DNA of 37,726 bases from positions 1-37,726 of the forward strand of contig NZ_BOPF01000064.1 in NCBI RefSeq assembly GCF_016863615.1. The letters are read 5' to 3'. The position numbers and the translations under genes were made by a program. Below are positions 8,531 to 16,355 of the stretch, one piece after another. A model generated the notes under the pieces. That model had not been told where the DNA came from, did no database searches, and worked only from the letters and a program-made list of their open reading frames with translations. The stretch is from Virgisporangium aliadipatigenens. Its GTDB lineage: Bacteria; Actinomycetota; Actinomycetes; Mycobacteriales; Micromonosporaceae. Within the stretch, counting starts at the first letter, position 1. Each line of letters begins with the position of its first letter.

Positions 8531-8855
8531 ATCGGCCACCGGCTCCGCTCGACCGGGGCGTCGGCGTCAGCTCCGCGCAGACCTCGAACAGGCCCGGGTG
8601 GGCCGTGACGCCCTCGATGCGCTGCCCGGCCGGCACGAAGTCCTTCAGCGCCGCCCGGTACGACCCGACGTCGCTCCACCGGGCGACGTTCACGAACTGG
8701 AACGTGCGGTCGCCGTGGCCGAGGTTGCGGTGCAGGCGCGCCCCGAGGAAGCCGGGCGCGGTGACGAAGTGCGCGACGGTGCCGTTCCAGGCGTCGAGGA
8801 ACTCCTCCTCCCTGCCGGCCGGGACGGTGAAGCTGTTGATGAGGACGACGGTCAT
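8529..8855 (-). CDS. ABM-domain monooxygenase-like protein, 108 aa
   Basis: A small ferredoxin-like-fold protein of the antibiotic biosynthesis monooxygenase (ABM) superfamily. Family traits seen: the first strand VVLINSFTVPAG, the helix EEEFLDAWNG, PGFLGARLHRNL, FQFVNVARWSD and the helix YRAAL. Such proteins are cofactor-free oxygenases of quinones and polyketides, or small stress proteins; which applies here is open. The ATG overlaps the stop of the upstream oxidoreductase as ATGA, so the two are translationally coupled. Its TAG stop sits at the edge of the copZ operator, so read-through transcription into copZA is possible. Confidence 0.85.
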   Translation of the reverse strand: MTVVLINSFTVPAGREEEFLDAWNGTVAHFVTAPGFLGARLHRNLGHGDRTFQFVNVARWSDVGSYRAALKDFVPAGQRIEGVTAHPGLFEVCAELTPTPRSSGAGGR

Positions 8856-9775
8856 CGTGAGTCTCCGTTCGGATGGATGGTCAGGACGAGGCGGCCGCGG
8901 ACGTGGCCGGTCTCGCTCGCGGCGTGGGCCGCTCCCGCGCGTTCGAGCGGGAACATCTGTGCGACGGGCAGCACCAGCCGGCCGGCCGCGACGAGGCGGG
9001 CGCCGTGGCGCAGGGCGGGTACGCGTTCGCGGCCGACGCCGGTCGACGTCCGGGCGCCGTGTCGGGGAGCGCAGAAGTCGGCGATCGACACCACCCGCGC
9101 GGGGTCGCCGGTCAGGTCGGTCAGCGCGCCGATGACGCCCGAACCGGCGATGTCGATCGCGGCGTCGACGCCGTGCGGCGCGAGTGCGCGGATCCGCTCC
9201 GCGAGGCCGGGGCCGTAGGTGGTGGGGATCGCGCCGATCGAGGCCAGGTACTCCTGGTTGGACGGGCCGGCGACGCCGATCACCGTCGCGCTCCGCTCGA
9301 CGGCGAACTGCACCGCCGCCGACCCGACCCCGCCGCTCGCGCCGTTGACGACGACGGTGTCGCCGGCCGAGACGCGCACCTCGTCGAGCACCCGCACCCC
9401 GGTCTCGAACGGCGTCGGAAAGCCGGCCGCCCCGGCGAAGGAGACGTTCGCCGGCTTGTGCGCCCACGCGGTGAGAACGGCGTGCTCGGCATAGGTCTCG
9501 TGGCCGGAGCCGAACACGGCGTCGCCGATCCGGACGTCGGTGACGCCGGCGCCGATCTCGTCGACCACGCCGGCGGCGTCACCGCCGATGCCGGCCGGCA
9601 GCCGCAGCGGGCGGAAGTGTCGCATCAGGCCCCGTCGGATCTTCCACTCCAGGGCGTTGACGCCGGCCGCGCGTACGGCGACGCGGAGTTGGCCGGGGCC
9701 GGGACGGGGCGGTTCCACATCGAGGACTTCGAGGACATCGGGACCGCCGTAGCGGGCGAACTGGATCGCTCTCAC
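8852..9775 (-). CDS. NADP-dependent quinone oxidoreductase-like enzyme (MDR superfamily), 307 aa
   Basis: A zinc-independent medium-chain dehydrogenase/reductase, probably reducing quinones or enones with NADPH. The N-terminal GroES-like domain begins MRAIQFARYGGPDVLEV with the family motif AAGVNALEWKIRRG; the Rossmann domain carries GASGGVGS (145-152). The catalytic-zinc cysteine of alcohol dehydrogenases is absent, as expected for the quinone oxidoreductase branch. It is the first gene of a two-gene operon with the ABM protein, and divergent from the doubled Lrp/AsnC regulator across 66 bp, which makes that regulator the likely controller. Confidence 0.92.
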   Translation of the reverse strand: MRAIQFARYGGPDVLEVLDVEPPRPGPGQLRVAVRAAGVNALEWKIRRGLMRHFRPLRLPAGIGGDAAGVVDEIGAGVTDVRIGDAVFGSGHETYAEHAVLTAWAHKPANVSFAGAAGFPTPFETGVRVLDEVRVSAGDTVVVNGASGGVGSAAVQFAVERSATVIGVAGPSNQEYLASIGAIPTTYGPGLAERIRALAPHGVDAAIDIAGSGVIGALTDLTGDPARVVSIADFCAPRHGARTSTGVGRERVPALRHGARLVAAGRLVLPVAQMFPLERAGAAHAASETGHVRGRLVLTIHPNGDSR

Positions 9776-9841
9776 GGACCCGAGGATCGGCCCACGTCAT
9801 CGGCCGGCGAAGCAGTCCGAGTCGGAACGGTGGAATCCGTC

Positions 9842-10837
9842 ATGCTGTGCGGCGTGGAGAGGGAATCCGTCGCGCTTGACGATCTCGACCGGGCGCTGAT
9901 CGACGCGCTGCGGGTGGACGGGCGGGCGCCGTTCGCGCGCCTCGGCGAGGTGCTCGGCGTCTCCGACCGCACCGTCGCGCGGCGCTACAACCGGCTGCGC
10001 GGCACCGGTGTGCTCAACCTGGTCGGCGTCGTCGACGCGGCGAGCCTCGGCGGCGCCGAATGGCTGGTGCGGCTGCACTGCAGGCCCGGTTCCGCCGACT
10101 CGGTCGCCGAGGCGCTGGCCCGTCGCGACGACACCCGCTGGGTCGCGCTGCTGTCCGGCGGCACCGAGATCTGCGCGAGCCTCCGTTCGTGGTCGGCGCG
10201 GGAGCGCGACGAACTCATCCTGCAACGCCTGCAGCGCACCGCGCCCGTGGTGTCGGTGACGGCGCACAGCGTGCTGCACGTCTTCACCACCGCCGCGCCG
10301 CACCCGAACGGCACCGGGGCGCTGACGCCCGAGCAGGCCGCCGCGCTGCGGCCCACCTACGCCGACGGCGAACGGGTCCGGCTGGCCGACAGCGACCGGC
10401 CGCTGCTGGAGGCCCTCGCCGCCGACGGCCGGGCGCCCTATCCCGCCCTGGCCGCCGCCACCGGCTGGTCCGAGTCGAGCGTCGCGCGCCGCCTGCACGC
10501 GTTGCGCGCGGCCGGACTGCTCACGTTCGACGTCGACGTGGACGCCACGGTGCTCGGCTACCGCGCCGAGGCGCGGCTGTGGGCTAGCGTGCCGCCGGCC
10601 GACCTCGCGGCGACCGGGGCCGCGGTGGCGACCCGCTCCGAGGTGGCGTTCTGCGCGGCGACCACGGGACCGACGAACCTGCTCATCTCGGTGGTGTGCC
10701 GGGACAACCGCGACCTCTACCGGTACCTCACCGAGTGCCTGGGCGCCCTCGGCACGATCCGCGAGGTGCAGACCGCGCCGGTGGTCCGGGTGCTGAAACG
10801 CGCCCGGTCCGTCCCGTGGCACGGCACCGGTACTTGA
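9842..10837 (+). CDS. Tandem-duplicated Lrp/AsnC-family transcriptional regulator, 331 aa
   Basis: A DNA-binding regulator with two full Lrp/AsnC units in one chain. Unit 1: helix-turn-helix at 14-62 (DLDRALIDALRVDGRAPF, then LGEVLGVSDRTVARR) followed by a ligand-sensing domain at 70-150. Unit 2: helix-turn-helix at 183-230 (DSDRPLLEALAADGRAPY, then ATGWSESSVARRLHAL) and a sensing domain to about 318. Ordinary Lrp proteins are about 150 aa and dimerise, so this is a covalent dimer. The ATG at 9842 is used; a GTG at 9854 is an alternative. Divergent from the oxidoreductase operon and convergent with csoR (29 bp apart). The effector is unknown. Confidence 0.9.
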   Translation: MLCGVERESVALDDLDRALIDALRVDGRAPFARLGEVLGVSDRTVARRYNRLRGTGVLNLVGVVDAASLGGAEWLVRLHCRPGSADSVAEALARRDDTRWVALLSGGTEICASLRSWSARERDELILQRLQRTAPVVSVTAHSVLHVFTTAAPHPNGTGALTPEQAAALRPTYADGERVRLADSDRPLLEALAADGRAPYPALAAATGWSESSVARRLHALRAAGLLTFDVDVDATVLGYRAEARLWASVPPADLAATGAAVATRSEVAFCAATTGPTNLLISVVCRDNRDLYRYLTECLGALGTIREVQTAPVVRVLKRARSVPWHGTGT

Positions 10838-10866
10838 GGGCGCGGACGCGGCGGCGGAGCCGTGTC

Positions 10867-11157
10867 TCAGCCGCGCTTCATGAGGCGCGCGACGGCGGCC
10901 ATCATCTCGCCGGCCATCTCCTCCGCCCGACCCTCCTGCGCGCCCTCGTGCATGCAGTGCCGGGCGTGCCCGTCCAGCAGGCCCAGCGCGACCTTGTCCA
11001 ACGCCGCCTGGACAGCCGAGATCTGGGTCAGCACGTCGATGCAGTAGCGGTCGTCCTCGACCATCCGCTCGATGCCGCGCACCTGACCCTCGATGCGGCG
11101 CAACCGGGCCTGCAACTGCTCCTTGGTGGCGGTGTACCCCCGGGTGGGCGTCGTCAT
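10867..11157 (-). CDS. csoR: Copper-sensing repressor CsoR, 96 aa
   Basis: An all-helical DNA-binding repressor that releases its operator on Cu(I) binding. The three ligands have the canonical spacing: Cys39, His64 and Cys68 (RYCIDV and GHARHCMHE), as in CsoR rather than the related formaldehyde or nickel sensors. The N-terminal RLRRIEGQVRGIERMVE is the family signature. A -10 hexamer 6 nt before the ATG makes the mRNA probably leaderless, and a CsoR-type operator fills the promoter spacer, indicating autoregulation. The same motif in front of copZ identifies its target, although about 2.3 kb separates csoR from copZ. Confidence 0.96.
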   Translation of the reverse strand: MTTPTRGYTATKEQLQARLRRIEGQVRGIERMVEDDRYCIDVLTQISAVQAALDKVALGLLDGHARHCMHEGAQEGRAEEMAGEMMAAVARLMKRG

Positions 11158-11163
11158 CGCACC

Positions 11164-11189
11164 AGCCTACGGCCCCCCGGGGGTATACC
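11164..11189 (-). promoter_or_regulatory. csoR promoter with embedded CsoR-type operator
   Basis: On the minus strand TAGGCT (11169-11164) is 6 nt from the csoR ATG. The operator GGTATACCCCCGGGGGGCC (11189-11171) lies just upstream and occupies the -35/-10 spacer, with ATGACGG as a possible -35. It shares the TATACCCCYGGGGGG core with the copZ site. Confidence 0.75.
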
Positions 11190-11197
11190 GTCATCGC

Positions 11198-11722
11198 TCA
11201 GGACGGGGCCAGGAACGCGTACTCCTGACGCGACAGCGCGAAGCCGAAGCCGCTTTCCGTGTCATAACAGGTGACGCCCGACTCCTGCACGACACAGCGC
11301 ATCCGTTCCACGATCACGATCGTGTCGGGCTCGATCGTCTCCGGTGCCGGCAGCAACGAGTCGGCGGCGCACGAAAGCTCCGATTTCTTCATCTTGTCGA
11401 ATCGAATGCTCTTGCCGTAGATGCCCTGACAGCTCGGCGGCTTCGGGGGCAGCGCGTACGTCTGCAGCTGGATGTCGCAGCGCACCCAGGCCGCCTGCAT
11501 GCGACAGCCGATGTTGCCGGAGGGCAGCTGGAAGTGCGCCGACGCCTGCGAGCGGGTGGCCTTGGCGGCGGGCAGCGAACCGGTGGGAAACACGAGGCTG
11601 GGCTCGGGTGCGGCACCGGCGGCGGGGCCTTCTTCGCGGCACGCGGCGCCCGTCAGAAGGGAAACGATGGCGACCGCGATCGCGGTGCCGAGGCGCACGC
11701 GCCGGGTTTTGGATGCCGTCAT
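11198..11722 (-). CDS. Secreted Cys-rich protein, DUF6636-like, 174 aa
   Basis: Function unknown. The N-terminus has a basic stretch and a hydrophobic segment (11-25) ending TGAAC, a signal peptide with only a weak lipobox at Cys28. The mature part has six cysteines (73, 82, 98, 118, 143, 152), enough for three disulfides, in a pattern I recognise from an actinobacterial secreted family: LPSGNIGC, RCDIQ, PPKPPSC and GFGFALSRQEY. The family name is from memory. The start at 11722 is set by the signal peptide. Divergent from the second subtilase across 153 bp. Confidence 0.8.
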   Translation of the reverse strand: MTASKTRRVRLGTAIAVAIVSLLTGAACREEGPAAGAAPEPSLVFPTGSLPAAKATRSQASAHFQLPSGNIGCRMQAAWVRCDIQLQTYALPPKPPSCQGIYGKSIRFDKMKKSELSCAADSLLPAPETIEPDTIVIVERMRCVVQESGVTCYDTESGFGFALSRQEYAFLAPS

Positions 11723-11762
11723 CGGGGGTCGGCTCCTTGAGAAATGTGGGGAAGGTGATGCC

Positions 11763-11778
11763 CATGCCGGGCATGCCC
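11763..11778. repeat. Overlapping palindromes in the divergent promoter region
   Basis: CATGCCGGGCATG (odd-centred palindrome) and GGGCATGCCC overlap here, between the divergent DUF6636-like gene and the S8 protease gene. This could be an operator shared by both promoters; no other support. Confidence 0.35.
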
Positions 11779-11875
11779 GACGAAAGTAGCGCTCCGCGGT
11801 CGGATTGGTGATTTCCGCGGGTCGGGAAGCTGCATAACGTCTAGGGAAATCGCCAGTGAAATGGGAGCGTCCACA

Positions 11876-14077
11876 ATGGCCGTGAAGCGCGTCATCGCCT
11901 ACTGCATGAGCGAGGCGGAATTAACCGCCGCTAACGGACAACTCGCCAATGCGGTTTCGACGGAAAGCTACGTGATCGGCGACATCGACGAGGCGGCCGT
12001 TCCGGAGTTGGAGGCACAGGGGGTGATCGTGGACGAGTACGCGACGACCGTGGCGCCGGCACCCGAGGGCGCCACCCGGCAGTGGCTGGGCGCCGGGCCG
12101 GATGTTCCGGCCGAGAATCTCGGGCTGCCGGAGCTCGCGCCGCAGGACACCACCCAGTGGCAGGTGAGCCTCGTCGAGGCGCCGCTGCTGGAGGAGCGCC
12201 GCACCGCCATCGAGGCCACCGGTGCCCGGCTGGAGGAGACCCTCACCCCGGCGTCGTACCTGGCGACCGCGACCCGTGCGCAGGCCGAGGACGTCTTCGC
12301 CCTGGACTTCGTCGCCGACGTGACGCGGCACGGGACCGAGGTGACCGGGCCGCAGGTGCTCTCGTTCGACATCGCCGACACCTCCGGCGCGTGGGACCTC
12401 TGGCTCACCGACGAGGAGGCGCGCGAGCGGGTCGTGGCGTGGCTGGACGAGCGGGGCCACCCCGTCGTGGGCGCGGGCGGGCGCAAGGTCCGCGTGCGGC
12501 TGACCGACGCCGACGCCGCCCTGGAGCTCGGGGCGCTGCCCGAGGTGCTGACGATGGTGGAGCACGTGCCGCCGAAGCTGTTCAACGACGTGGCCTGCGG
12601 GCTGCTCGGGGTCGGCGACCCGGCCGCGGGTGGGCTGCCGTACACCGGGGCCGGGCAGGTCGTCGCCGTCGCCGACACCGGGCTGCACGCGGAGCACGTC
12701 GACTTCAAGGGGCGCGTCGTGGAGGCCGTGGCGCTCGGCCGTCCCGGCGACTCCTCCGACCCCAACGGGCACGGCACGCACGTCGCCGGTTCGGTGCTGG
12801 GGGACGGGTCCGCCTCGGCCGGGCGGTACCGCGGGGTCGCCCCGCAGGCGAAGCTCTTCTTCCAGTCGCTCCTGGACGCGCGCGGCGGCCTCGGTGGGCT
12901 GCCGGTCTCGCTGGCAGATCTGTTCGAACCGGCTTACCAGGCGGGTGCGCGCATCCACAACAACAGCTGGGGCGCGGCGACCGCGTCGGCGTACACCGTC
13001 GAGTCGATCGACGTCGACGCGTACGTGGCCCAGCGGCGGGACATGCTCGTGGTGATCGCCGCCGGCAACGAGGGCGTGGCCGCCAACGCCCGGCACGCGC
13101 AGCGCGGATTCGTCGACTGGCTCTCCATCGGCTCACCCGCCTCGTGCAAGAACGCCCTCACCGTCGGCGCCGCCCGCAGCAGCCGCACCGAGGGCGGCAT
13201 CTCCGGCCGGACCTACGGCGAGGTGTGGCGCAACGACTTTCCCGACGCCCCGATCGCGCACGCCCTCGTCTCCGGTGACGCGCAGGCGGTGGCGGCGTTC
13301 AGCAGCCGGGGGCCGTGCGACGACCGCCGGATCAAGCCGGACGTGGTGGCCCCCGGCACCGACATCGTCTCCACGCGCAGCCCGGACGCCCCCGCGGAAC
13401 ACTTCTGGGGCCTCGTCGACGACAACGAGCACTACGCCTACATGGGCGGCACCAGCATGGCCACGCCGCTGGTGGCCGGCTGCGCGGCGCTCGTTCGCGA
13501 GTACTACACGAGTGTGCGGGACTGGACGCCGAGCGCCGCACTGCTGAAGGCGACGCTGATCAACGGCACCGCGTGGCTCTCCGGCAGCGACGCGGTCGCC
13601 GACTGGCCCCGCCGGCCCAACTACCACCAGGGGTTCGGCGCGGTGCAGCTCGCCGACAGCCTGCCCAACCCGTCCGCGCCCGGGCTGCGGCTGGAGTTCG
13701 TGGACAACTGGCAGGAGCCGGCGCGCCAGCTGACCCGCACCGGCCAGAGCTTCCAGTACGCGGTGACCGCGCGGGCCGGTACGCCGCTGCGGATCTGCCT
13801 CGCCTACACCGACCTGCCGGGCCGCGGCCTGCAGAACGACGTCAGCCTCCTGGTGCGCGAGCCGGGCGGCCGCAAGACGGTGGGCAACGCCGAACTGCGG
13901 GACAAGCTGACACAGTCGGACGCCGACAACAACGTCGAGGTGGTGCGCTTCGACGCGCCGACCGACGGGGTGTACGTGATCCAGGTGTTCGCGCGCAACC
14001 TGTTGCGGCCGCCGCAGGACTTCGCGCTGGTGGTGACGGGCGACCTCGGCTCGGCACTGCGCCGCACCACTTCATAG
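11876..14077 (+). CDS. Subtilisin-like protease (S8, KP-43-like) without signal peptide, 733 aa
   Basis: The catalytic domain carries Asp267 (VVAVADTGLH), His299 (NGHGTHVAG), Asn398 (VIAAGNEG) and Ser527 (GGTSMATPLVAG), so it should be active. A C-terminal beta-sandwich (about 610-733: RICLAYTDLPG, DGVYVIQVFARN) matches the jelly-roll domain of KP-43-type subtilases. The N-terminal 240 residues have no hydrophobic signal; MAVKRVIAYCMSEAELTAAN is soluble and the rest may be a propeptide. The ATG at 11876 has GGGAG 8 nt upstream and is preferred over the ATG at 11861. Leu16 is a TTA codon (11921-11923), the only in-frame TTA I found in these genes, so expression may depend on the rare leucyl-tRNA (bldA-type control). 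Confidence 0.93.
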   Translation: MAVKRVIAYCMSEAELTAANGQLANAVSTESYVIGDIDEAAVPELEAQGVIVDEYATTVAPAPEGATRQWLGAGPDVPAENLGLPELAPQDTTQWQVSLVEAPLLEERRTAIEATGARLEETLTPASYLATATRAQAEDVFALDFVADVTRHGTEVTGPQVLSFDIADTSGAWDLWLTDEEARERVVAWLDERGHPVVGAGGRKVRVRLTDADAALELGALPEVLTMVEHVPPKLFNDVACGLLGVGDPAAGGLPYTGAGQVVAVADTGLHAEHVDFKGRVVEAVALGRPGDSSDPNGHGTHVAGSVLGDGSASAGRYRGVAPQAKLFFQSLLDARGGLGGLPVSLADLFEPAYQAGARIHNNSWGAATASAYTVESIDVDAYVAQRRDMLVVIAAGNEGVAANARHAQRGFVDWLSIGSPASCKNALTVGAARSSRTEGGISGRTYGEVWRNDFPDAPIAHALVSGDAQAVAAFSSRGPCDDRRIKPDVVAPGTDIVSTRSPDAPAEHFWGLVDDNEHYAYMGGTSMATPLVAGCAALVREYYTSVRDWTPSAALLKATLINGTAWLSGSDAVADWPRRPNYHQGFGAVQLADSLPNPSAPGLRLEFVDNWQEPARQLTRTGQSFQYAVTARAGTPLRICLAYTDLPGRGLQNDVSLLVREPGGRKTVGNAELRDKLTQSDADNNVEVVRFDAPTDGVYVIQVFARNLLRPPQDFALVVTGDLGSALRRTTS

Positions 14078-14087
14078 ACGGCAGTCG

Positions 14088-14120
14088 TATCAAGACATCT
14101 TGCTAAAGGTTTCTTGATAT
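14088..14120. promoter_or_regulatory. ArsR-type operator in the promoter of the regulator-peptidase operon
   Basis: TATCAAGA (14088-14095) is mirrored by TCTTGATA (14112-14119), and CAAGACATCTTG (14091-14102) is itself a close palindrome. The repeats cover a likely -35 (TTGCTA, 14100-14105) and most of the spacer to TACGGT. The arrangement suits autorepression by the winged-helix protein encoded directly downstream. Confidence 0.65.
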
Positions 14121-14123
14121 GGC

Positions 14124-14129
14124 TACGGT
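14124..14129 (+). promoter_or_regulatory. -10 hexamer TACGGT, leaderless start of the ArsR-type regulator
   Basis: TTGCTA, an 18-bp spacer, TACGGT and 6 nt to the ATG make a good leaderless promoter. The inverted repeats overlap it. Confidence 0.55.
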
Positions 14130-14135
14130 GGGCGC

Positions 14136-14684
14136 ATGCCGTCGGATCCGAAGACACTGCGAGCGCTCGCCCATCCGTTGCGCTGGAAGCTCATCGACCT
14201 CGTCGGGCGGGTGGAGACCGCGACCGCCACCCGCTGCGCCGAGGAACTGGGTGAGAGCGTCGCCAGCTGCTCCTACCACCTCAACATCCTGGCCAAGTAC
14301 GGCTTCGTCGAGCAGGCACCCGCCGGTGCCGGCCGGGAAAAGCCGTGGAAGCTCACCAGCTTCCGCCAGGACCTCTCCGGTGACGGGTTCGGGGAGGAAG
14401 GGCAGGCCGCGTCGCGGGCCGCGAGCGAGGTCTTCCTCGACCACGAGGTCGGCAAGCTCAAGGAGCGGCTGCACGGGCACGCCACCGAGCCGCCGCAGTG
14501 GCGCGACGCCGTCGGCTTCGGCGGGGTCACGACCGCGCTGACGGCCGAGGAACTGGCCGAGGTCACCTCTTCGTTGAACGCCCTCGTGCGCCGCTACGCC
14601 GATCGCGCCACCGACCGTTCGTTGGTGCCCGAGGGGGCGCGTGAGGTGCGGCTGTTCTTCGCGACGTCGGTGGCTCCCCGGTGA
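14136..14684 (+). CDS. ArsR-type winged-helix transcriptional regulator, 182 aa
   Basis: The N-terminal winged-helix domain (5-75) has TLRALAHPLRWKLIDLV, a recognition-helix region ESVASCSYHLNILAKYGFVE and a wing (GREKPWKL), as in the ArsR subgroup without a metal site. The C-terminal 100 residues are helical and probably serve dimerisation or effector sensing. The ATG is fixed by the upstream -10 hexamer. The stop overlaps the peptidase GTG as GTGA, so the two form a coupled operon and the regulator probably controls the peptidase and itself through the TATCAAGA repeats. The effector is unknown. Confidence 0.88.
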   Translation: MPSDPKTLRALAHPLRWKLIDLVGRVETATATRCAEELGESVASCSYHLNILAKYGFVEQAPAGAGREKPWKLTSFRQDLSGDGFGEEGQAASRAASEVFLDHEVGKLKERLHGHATEPPQWRDAVGFGGVTTALTAEELAEVTSSLNALVRRYADRATDRSLVPEGAREVRLFFATSVAPR

Positions 14685-16270
14685 GTCAGCTCGCCGCGGT
14701 GGCGCACGCGGCGCGGTTGTCGGGCGCGCGGGAATGGGCGGCGGCAATCCGGGGATGGGAGCACGTTGTCGCGCGCAACCCGGTCAACGGCGTGTACTGG
14801 GACCGGCTGGCACAGGCGCGGTTCGAGACCGGCGACGCGGCCGGTGCACTGGACGCGTGGACGCGCGCGAAACGGTTCGGCGTGTGGCCGGTCCGGGGGC
14901 CCGAACCGCCGCCGCTCACCTCCGTCTTCCCGGGCGAGCTGGACTATCGCATCGCCCGCTGCCACGCGCGCCTCGGCGACGCCGCCCGGGCGCTGGAGTC
15001 GTTGACGCACGCGCTCGACGATGCCCTGCGCGACCCCGCGCGGGTCCTCGACGATCCGTGCTTCGCAGACCTACGAGACGACACCCGCCTCCGGGCGCTC
15101 GTGGGGCCGTACGACACCGCAGGACTGTCCCGGGTGGACGGTTGGCGGCTGGACCTGTCCGTGCTACGGCGGGAGGCGTTGCGGCGCGTGCCGTTCCCGG
15201 TGGCGGGCTTCGAGGCCGGGATCGACGCGCTGGGCCACGAGGTGGCGGAGCTGGACGACGTGCGGGTCGCCGTTCGCGTCTGGGGGCTGCTGCGGCTGCT
15301 CGGCGACGGGCACGCGGGCGTGGACCACGCCGAGGCGTTCCCGGCGTGGAGCCGCGCGGTACCGGTGTGGTTCTACCGGTTCGCGGAGGGGTGGCATGTG
15401 CCGGGGGCGGACCCGCGATGGGAACACCTCGTCGGTGCGCGGCTGCTCACCGTCGACGGCCGGCCGGTCGAGGAGGTCGTCGCGGCGCTGGATCCGTTGC
15501 TGACGCGGGACAACGAGTTCGGGCCGGACGCCTCTGCGGCCGTGTGGCTGCGGCAGCCCGTGTGGTTGCACGCGCTCGGCGTGGCCGAACGCCCCGACCG
15601 CCTGACGCTCACCACCACCGCCGGGGACGCCACGGTGGATGCGGTCAAGGAGCCGGAACCGAGGGGGTGGCCGCGCGGATGCCCGTTCGTGGGCGAGGAC
15701 GCGCCCGCCTACGTACGCAGCGCCACGGAACTGTACGGCTTCACGCACCTGACCGATCCGGACATCGTGCACTTCCGGTTCAACGGGATCGGCGACAAAC
15801 CCGACGAGCTGCTGGAGCAGCACTACGAACGCCTGTTCGCCGCCGTCGACGCGCATGCCGCCGCACTCGTGATCGACCTGCGCTGGAACGGCGGCGGGAA
15901 CACGTTCCTGGCGCAGCCGTTGGTGCACCACGTGATCCGCCGGCCGGACACACCCGTCTTCGTTGTCGTCGGGCGGGCCACGTTCTCCGCCGCGCAGAAC
16001 ACCGCCACGCTGCTCGACCGGCACACGCGGGCCGTCTTCGTCGGCGAGCCCACCGGCTCCCGCCCGAACTTCGTGGGCGAGACGGACCCGTTCCGCCTGC
16101 CGTGGAGCGGATTGCGGGTGAACGTGTCCGACCTGTACTGGCAGACGTCATGGCCGTTCGACCGGAGGAACGCCATCGCGCCGGACATCTACGCGCCCCC
16201 GACGATGGCGGCGCTGCGCGAAGGCCGCGATCCCGCCCTGGACGCGATCCGCGAGCAGCTCGGCGGCTGA
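14681..16270 (+). CDS. S41-type peptidase with N-terminal TPR-like region, cytoplasmic, 529 aa
   Basis: The C-terminal half is a tail-specific-protease fold: IDLRWNGGGNTFLAQPL (398-414) and GRATFSAAQNTATLL (431-445) with candidate nucleophile Ser436, then VFVGEPTGSRPNFVGE. A degenerate PDZ-like stretch (247-270: HLVGARLLTVDGRPVEEVV) precedes it. The N-terminal 15-115 reads as TPR-like helices (WDRLAQARFETGDAAGALDAW). No signal peptide or membrane helix is visible, unlike most S41 proteases, so it should act in the cytosol. The general-base lysine is not obvious, so hydrolytic activity is an inference. GTG start, coupled to the ArsR-type regulator. Confidence 0.85.
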   Translation: MSQLAAVAHAARLSGAREWAAAIRGWEHVVARNPVNGVYWDRLAQARFETGDAAGALDAWTRAKRFGVWPVRGPEPPPLTSVFPGELDYRIARCHARLGDAARALESLTHALDDALRDPARVLDDPCFADLRDDTRLRALVGPYDTAGLSRVDGWRLDLSVLRREALRRVPFPVAGFEAGIDALGHEVAELDDVRVAVRVWGLLRLLGDGHAGVDHAEAFPAWSRAVPVWFYRFAEGWHVPGADPRWEHLVGARLLTVDGRPVEEVVAALDPLLTRDNEFGPDASAAVWLRQPVWLHALGVAERPDRLTLTTTAGDATVDAVKEPEPRGWPRGCPFVGEDAPAYVRSATELYGFTHLTDPDIVHFRFNGIGDKPDELLEQHYERLFAAVDAHAAALVIDLRWNGGGNTFLAQPLVHHVIRRPDTPVFVVVGRATFSAAQNTATLLDRHTRAVFVGEPTGSRPNFVGETDPFRLPWSGLRVNVSDLYWQTSWPFDRRNAIAPDIYAPPTMAALREGRDPALDAIREQLGG

Positions 16271-16355
16271 TACTACGCGATTGTGCGTATCGCCCCCGCG
16301 GTGACGGCTCTGTTCTCCTTTCCGGCGTCAACGCACGCCTGGGAAGGGAAATCCA

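Noticed and set aside
13842-14157. Small minus-strand frames around the end of the second protease gene
   Set aside because: Antisense to coding sequence, Arg/Pro/Ser-rich, no start signals.
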